Source of the DNA: Coniferiporia sulphurascens
Lineage: Eukaryota > Basidiomycota > Agaricomycetes > Hymenochaetales > Hymenochaetaceae
DNA length: 64,000 nt
Direction of reading: 5' to 3'
Assembly: GCA_002794785.1 (NCBI GenBank)
Contig: NBBA01000018.1
Location: 372,001-436,000 of the forward strand
Part shown: piece after piece, positions 58,650 through 64,000 of the stretch
How positions within the stretch are numbered: the first letter of the stretch is position 1
How the letters are laid out: every line of letters begins with the position of its first letter
The notes under the pieces: model-generated
The model's input: the letters and a program-made list of their open reading frames with translations, nothing else
What the model was told of the DNA's origin: nothing
The model's database searches: none
Translations under genes and position numbers: made by a program

Positions 58650-59950
58650 ATCAGGGATGCAGCCTGATTTTACCCCTCAAGTTGCAGGGTGGATATCGTA
58701 ATTCTAGTCTGTAGCTAAGACTAGTAGTCCGGGAGGTCTTTAAGATGAAACGTAGCAGGCCTTTCTCATAAGTCAAAAAACGATGCCGGCCTGCTGATGT
58801 TACACAGCCACGGACAATGAGTCACGTGATGACCTCCCGCTAAAGCTTGTCAACTGCTTATCGAGCGGTCTGCTTTATGAAATCCCTTTTGGACTCGCCT
58901 ACTCGCCCTCTTTCTGCTGTTTGGATTTTCCATGTCTGGGTAGTCCTCATTTTCCAGGTGTTTCTTTTTTAATGAGGCGTGCAAGGAGGTCTGAGGTTGG
59001 TTCATCGCAGCTCCAAGCTACTCGACATTTGTCTGGGGTCTTCTCACTTTTCTTTCTTTCTTTTAAACATATAGTCAAATAAGAGAGGAGAGACGAGGGT
59101 TTTTTTTCGAGACCGAGCTGTTACACGTGAAAGTATATAGTCAGAGCCAATTATTTGTAGCAAAGATGACTCAAATAAGTACAGGGCCAGCTGCGCGGGC
59201 AAGACCCGATACCTTTTTTTAAGGGTAAAAAATACACATATATGGAGGAATTAGGGCAGTATATTAATGACAAGAAATAAACCCCTATTTAGTTAAATAA
59301 ACATATTGCTACCACTTTCAGGACTGTCTGTATTTTGGATATGGCGGTAAGAGGAGAAAAAGGTTATAACACCTCAGCAGAATCGATTGGTCCAATCATA
59401 GCATATAGTGGTTCTGGTCATTACTTACTACAAGCACCTACAATATGCTATTGGGATCAGATCAGTAGTAAGGATGTCCATTTTTATACAAGCACCAGAG
59501 CTGCACTGATGAAAAAAAAGTGTTGTTGGAGTCATCAACCTGAGGGGTAAAGTCTGATCAATACTTCCAAGGGCGTTAAATCCATTTAATCATGGATTAT
59601 GCATGAGATTGAAAAGCGGGGCAACCAATTTCTTTCCATTGTCCGAAAGGTTATGTCCATCATCCGCCTCTAATTTACTATGTCCCCGGGTGTATATAAG
59701 CATTTGAGCTGCGCGGTTGGCACTGGACGATGATATACTGCGCTATTCTTGACTGGATACGCCGCCGGCTATTCCGGGAAATCCCGTGCGTCCGCGTCGC
59801 CTCGAGACTCGCCAGGCACGAGCGTCTGTTCACCGAATCCGAGTCCGCAGCCACGGCACAGGTGGAATTTGCTCTTGAGACTCATTCAAACAAATCGTAT
59901 TGGCTTGCTACTGCCTGATATAAGACCAGGAAGAACTGAAAGCCGTAAGA
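58650..59950. other. Intergenic, partly AT-rich
   Basis: 1.3 kb; about 59040-59660 is distinctly AT-rich compared with its neighbours. A 71-codon plus frame at 59335-59550 has no recognised motif. It may be an old insertion; no terminal repeats were seen. Confidence 0.35.
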
Positions 59951-59966
59951 AATGGACGGAGGTGTC

Positions 59967-60477
59967 GTGATGGCGGAGGGCCGTGAAAGACTACTCGGAC
60001 AGAGGCCTCTACTATGCATCGAAGTGGTGCGCCCGCTGCTTACTTGGTATGTCCGACTGTACAACCGCAATTTGAACGTTCTACGTCAACAGGGCATCCA
60101 AGTTTTTTCTTGAAATCCCGGTGGAGCACCGAAAGACTGCAGGATCCGTGCAGTCCGCTACGGCAATGGACTTGGATGCGGACCGTGACACTGAGCTCGA
60201 GGTGGATGAGCAAGACACGCTCGCGGCCGCCCGTGCACTCGGTGAGGCTAAAGACCACATGCGTGCATCACGCTTACTAGGCAAGTGCAGGAGTGCGCGC
60301 GACCGGTTTATGCGCTGGTACTTTGACTCTCTGATGCGTAGACACAACATGTCTGGGGCCCCGAGCCCGCTACGCATAATTACAAGCACGGGATCTGACT
60401 GACTCCAAAGACAGAGGAGAAGCGTGCGCTGAGGGACTGGCATAACCTTGACTGTAAGACGTGTCTGTCGTTCTTGT
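59967..60477 (+). pseudogene. Relic resembling the N-terminus of APC/C subunit CDC23
   Basis: Peptide pieces read WRRAVKDYSDRGLYYASKWC, ASKFFLEIPVEHRKT, MDLDADRDTELEVDEQDTLA, AAARALGEAKDHMRASRLLG, KCRSARDRFMRWYFDSL and, after a break, KTEEKRALRDWHNLD. From memory these match the start of fungal Cdc23/APC8 (the D-RGLYxASKW and SExRALRDWH regions). A stop precedes the first piece with no ATG in frame, and no splice choice I tried joins the first two pieces. The rest of the TPR protein is missing. This is most likely a truncated duplicate; the full gene should be elsewhere. A non-APC gene is possible. Confidence 0.5.
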
Positions 60478-60575
60478 AATGCTTATTACGTGTGTACATG
60501 TATATGCTGATCTCTTCAAAGATTCATGGGCACAGAACAGACAGGCCTCGTCCACGTTCTACGTCCTCACTTAGG

Positions 60576-60583
60576 TATAAAAG
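60576..60583 (+). promoter_or_regulatory. TATA box
   Basis: TATAAAAG, 109 bases upstream of the ATG at 60685; good spacing for the CmcJ-like gene. Confidence 0.65.
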
Positions 60584-60684
60584 GGGTTGCACTGAGGTGG
60601 ACTAAAACATCAGCCCCAACTCCTGAACAACCTGCTCCAACAACAATCTCGAAATCCCTTACAACAACCCATATATTCCTAACA

Positions 60685-61623
60685 ATGACCACTTCCGAAA
60701 CACCCGCCTCGCACGACGTCTCTACAACTCTCAACTACTACATACCCTCCGGCGACGAGGCGCCGTTCGTCTACATACAGGAACCCCCTGAGGGAAGACC
60801 AAGCCACAACCTCGGTGCGGAGCCACAACCCGCGCTCATTTACGACGTGCGCGGCAAGGAAGATACCGTCGGTCTCGACAAGACTGGATTCCAGTTCGTG
60901 AAGCATACGAGTACGGAGGCTGAGTTTTTTGACGAGGAGCGTATTCGTACTGTGTACTATAAGGAGGTCGAGGAGCTCCTCAAGCGCGAGGCAGGCGCGA
61001 AGCGCGTCGTCATTTTCGACCATACTATTAGGTAGGCCGGAGTATACTATGGGATAAGCCTTATTTGGTGCTGATCAACGTGTGCGAACTTTATGCGTAA
61101 CTACGCTGAAGCTCCAGGAGGTTCTAAGGACGTCCCCGGGCCTGTTGTAAGTAATATCTGAGGTTCAAACGGGCCTTGCTTATTCACCTTCGACTCCCGG
61201 AATCGCGTCCACATCGGCCAAACATTCGATGCGTCCATCGCACGCGTGCACAGGCACCTTGGAACAGGGGCCGATCGGCTACCGAAGGGTCGCGTGCGTA
61301 TCATCAACGTCTGGCGCCCCATCGGGCACGCGGTCGCACAGAACCCGCTGGCAGTAGCGGACTGGCGCACGCTCGACGTCGAGCATGACCTCGTTTCCGT
61401 GCGCTTCATCTACCCGGACCGAAATGGGAGTACGTTCTCGGTGAAGTACATCCCGCAGCTGCGGTGGTACTATTTGAGCGGCCAGAGGCCGGACGATGTG
61501 ACGCTGATCAAGTGCTACGACTCGGACGAGAGTAAGGCGCGGTTGACGCCGCATAGCGCGTTTAGTAGTGCGCCGAAGAGGCAGTCGATTGAGTTGAGGG
61601 CGCTCGTGTTCGATTTAGAGTAG
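60685..61623 (+). CDS. CmcJ/AsaB-like oxidoreductase family protein
   Basis: The first exon reads MTTSETPASHDVSTTLNYYI, then EAPFVYIQEPPEGRPSHNLG, DKTGFQFVKHTSTEAEFFDE and KRVVIFDHTIR. The last reads NRVHIGQTFDASIARVHRHL, KGRVRIINVWRPIGHAVAQN, PLAVADWRTLDVEHDLVSVR, LRWYYLSGQRPDDVTLIKCY and ends RQSIELRALVFDLE. This is the CmcJ/AsaB/GA4-desaturase-like family, with conserved FDHTxR, VHxxQ and NVWRPI segments; members are proposed to act in secondary metabolism. A middle piece, NYAEAPGGSKDVPGPV (about 61096-61145), belongs between the two, but I find no AG acceptor before it, nor before NRVHIGQ. Either non-canonical splicing, base errors or decay explains this. A TATA box and intact outer exons favour a recently working gene. 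Confidence 0.7.
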
Positions 61624-62740
61624 ACGTTATGTGGCCTTGCTTGTGTCTCGTCTGAGGCAATGCGTAGCATTAGAGGTTGTGAATTTTTGGCTCGTTTTTG
61701 CGCCTTTGTGGGGTACAACGTGTGTTGCCTATAAATTCAACCTATGCAGTTCTTTCTGACTGTGGAAGTTTAATAGGATCAATGGGGTGTGAGTACGACT
61801 TGGCTTAGTCAAACCCGACGACCGTGGATCATAGCACATTGAAATGGCTTTCACGAGTATATTATTATTAAACTAAGTACAAATGTCTAATACAGTATGT
61901 TGCAGACCTCCCCCTCGCTCCCCTCCCCCCCTTCACCGCCGTATACTGTAATATGAAGTAGCATGAGACAAGTTAGTACAGCTCCATTCAGGCTAACGAA
62001 AGAGCAACTTACCTGCGGCGCAAACGCAGGAGGGATGCCCGTGCCACTCGAGAACCTCCCTACCAGAAAGACCACACCCTCGACAGCTCAGCAGCGGGCA
62101 GGATGATCAAATCGAAGCAGGGCCAGCGTGGCCAGCGCTGGAACGCCTTATTCAATCACCCGTTCCACTGCCTTACTGCCGAAGAGCGCAGGACTCCCCG
62201 GTAAGGAGACGCACGATTGGCCTGTGACACGGGACATCCCTCCCCCGCTCCCCCCACACCTCCCGGGGAGAGCGGCGCAATGGAAAAAAAACCGCAAGCG
62301 GTAAAAAAAACCATCCCAACAACAAAGACAAGATCCTCCAGCGTCCAGACCAGCTGGAACGAGATCTGGAAAGAAAGAATGTGAGCTCGCGCCGGGCGAA
62401 TAAAGAAAAGGAAATCGCAGCCGAAGAACCATCGGTAGTCCAAAATCCGGTCGCCAAGATGTCCGCGTCACGAACACCTGCGAAGGAAAAGCAACTCAGC
62501 GAGATATTTATTGCAAAGGGGGAGGTGAGATCCGGACGGCCGCGACTTAGTCGGGCTTGCGGGACCCACGAAGATCCCGGCCGGCTAAGCCGACAGAAAG
62601 GGAAGGTGCCTCTTCCCCTGCCGTCAGCCTGCCGGCCGGGGATCTCGATGGGCAATAAAAGGAAAGAGTTACTTAGCTTCGACCGACTGTCACATCACCG
62701 CCACCCCGCCACTCATCACACCGCCTCGTCACGCCTCCCC
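61624..62740. other. Intergenic
   Basis: About 1.1 kb between convergent genes. Short open frames overlap on both strands near 62150-62650 but none has recognisable motifs or splice support. Confidence 0.35.
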
Positions 62741-63490
62741 CTAGTCCTCTTCCACCTGCATCCCCAACACACGCTTCACCGCCCTCCCCAGGTCCGAGAC
62801 GTAGAGTCGCATCCTCATTCGAACCGGGAGTTGCGACATCTTGAACTGCTTCTCTTGTATCGTCGAGAACCAGGGCTTGCTGAGCGGCCTCTCCAGTGGC
62901 GGTCGGACAGTCGCAGTCGGGGCCGAGATGAGCGTCGCAGTCGACATCGTGAGCGCCAGTTCCGGAACGTTGGCGAACCCGAGTCCGCGTAGGCCACGTT
63001 CCGTACAGGCGCCGCGGATGTCGACCAGGATCTGCTCGCAGAGTCTTACCTGCTCCTCGTTAAAGTGAGCCGGGATCTCATCGTGTGGGTCGGGGACGAG
63101 TCGAGGGACAAAAGCTCCTGCGGGTAAACGGGGAATCAGTGGCTCGGAACCTACGCTTATCCCAAGTCCCACAAGCTCCCTGCGCTCCCCGCGGGCAGGC
63201 GTCCGAACAGCCTGCCCTCTATGGACCGTGTAGATAACGGGACGGTAGGCGGCGTCCATCGAGTCGGGGGAGGACCAGTCGACCAAACTTGGTGTCCGCG
63301 CAAACTGATCGGGGGTCGTGTCGCCAAGGCGCCAGTCGTCGGTCCTTACTTGAATCGGAATTATGATGTCGTCGTCGCTCGCATCGAGGAGCCCACGTGC
63401 GTCCTGCACACCGTGGGGGAGGGGGCGCATCCCCTCGTCGATAGATTGCTGGGAGTACTGGGCGCGCAAAAAGGATGATGTCGCAGACAT
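62741..63490 (-). CDS. Single-exon protein of unknown function
   Basis: 249 residues, starting MSATSSFLRAQYSQQSIDEG. It continues DDDIIIPIQVRTDDWRLGDT, YRPVIYTVHRGQAVRTPARG, PRLPAGAFVPRLVPDPHDEI, FNEEQVRLCEQILVDIRGAC and ends GRAVKRVLGMQVEED. Composition is balanced with no membrane segment or signal peptide. An in-frame ATG 36 codons upstream exists, but a TATA-like box lies about 85 bases before the chosen start, making the longer form unlikely. The family is not recognised. Confidence 0.55.
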   Translation of the reverse strand: MSATSSFLRAQYSQQSIDEGMRPLPHGVQDARGLLDASDDDIIIPIQVRTDDWRLGDTTPDQFARTPSLVDWSSPDSMDAAYRPVIYTVHRGQAVRTPARGERRELVGLGISVGSEPLIPRLPAGAFVPRLVPDPHDEIPAHFNEEQVRLCEQILVDIRGACTERGLRGLGFANVPELALTMSTATLISAPTATVRPPLERPLSKPWFSTIQEKQFKMSQLPVRMRMRLYVSDLGRAVKRVLGMQVEED

Positions 63491-64000
63491 GATCGGTCGA
63501 ATAGATATAGGTAGTTGTGTGCGTGGGGGTGCAAAGTAAGATGTAGATGGGGGGTATGTGGCTGACGTGGGGTTTATATCAAAAATGGGTTGTCTCATAG
63601 GCAGACGCCGGTCAGAAACATAATTCCTCAGAGTCCAGACCTTGCCTGCGGACTCGGGCTTGAAGTGATGGACTCTGCCAGCTCACGGAGTCGCTATGTC
63701 GATATTTACGGGATGTTGTAGGTTGATTTTATATGAAATAACGAGTTCGTCTAATAACAAGTTCGTTCCTTTTCACAATATTTTGTTAGTTTGAGCTTCC
63801 CTAGTGGCTGGCGCGCCGTCACGTGCGATTATTGTGTCTCTGTCCGCGCAACTTCAAAGTCAGAACGGAACTCCGCTTCAAATACAAGACAAGAGTCGGA
63901 ATAAGTCGTGTCTGCACTTCTCAGTTTAGACCAAAAGGGAGGGCTATATGGACCGTATGGTATGTTTTTTCCTATATGGTACGTGAGGTAGACGTGTGAT
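63491..64000. other. Window end, upstream of unknown gene
   Basis: About 510 bases holding the promoter side of the last gene. Nothing else is identifiable. Confidence 0.35.
63573..63578 (-). promoter_or_regulatory. TATA-like box
   Basis: TATAAA on the minus strand about 85 bases upstream of the ATG at 63490. Confidence 0.5.

Overview
The window is nuclear DNA of a filamentous basidiomycete, most likely an agaricomycete. Genes are split by many short introns (mostly 45-120 bases, GT...AG). Both strands are used without operons. Several families are typical of that group: TauD-like dioxygenase, TRK potassium transporter, CmcJ/AsaB-like oxidoreductase, F-box/LRR proteins, and DUF6533-like membrane proteins. 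The species cannot be named from sequence alone. Exon structures were read by eye; spans are firmer than every internal splice site.

Layout. 0.37-13.3 kb is ordinary gene-dense DNA: an Aly/REF-type RNA-binding protein (+), an MFS transporter (-) divergent from a TauD-like dioxygenase (+), a large disordered protein with a C-terminal BRCT domain (-), and a small unknown protein (-). 13.3-29 kb is sparse: two low-complexity or unknown proteins (-), a probably mitochondrial NAD(H) kinase (+), and two long gene deserts rich in short tandem repeats. An intron-containing tRNA-Leu(CAG) lies at 29.0 kb, followed by an HMG-box transcription factor (+).

31-47.6 kb is an accessory-looking region. It holds two GFA/CENP-V-type zinc proteins, a probably decaying DUF6533-like membrane gene, and an F-box gene cut by a palindromic Tc1/mariner-like element. 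That element has two 644-base arms, a 296-base spacer and a TA duplication; removing it with one TA rejoins the F-box frame. A second, older inverted repeat of about 1.9 kb and unidentified degenerate sequence follow.

47.6-52.4 kb holds the most unusual gene: one roughly 1455-residue protein joining an N-terminal PD-(D/E)XK nuclease with a Cas4/Dna2/TM0106-like four-cysteine pattern to a C-terminal Upf1/Dna2-type SF1B helicase. It stands next to the palindrome-rich region and is the best candidate for a poorly described nucleic-acid-processing or genome-defence protein.

52.6-64 kb returns to housekeeping genes: a TRK potassium transporter (-), a PinX1/Gno1 G-patch protein (-), a relic resembling the N-terminus of APC/C subunit CDC23 (+), a CmcJ/AsaB-like gene with unresolved splice acceptors (+), and an unknown single-exon gene (-).
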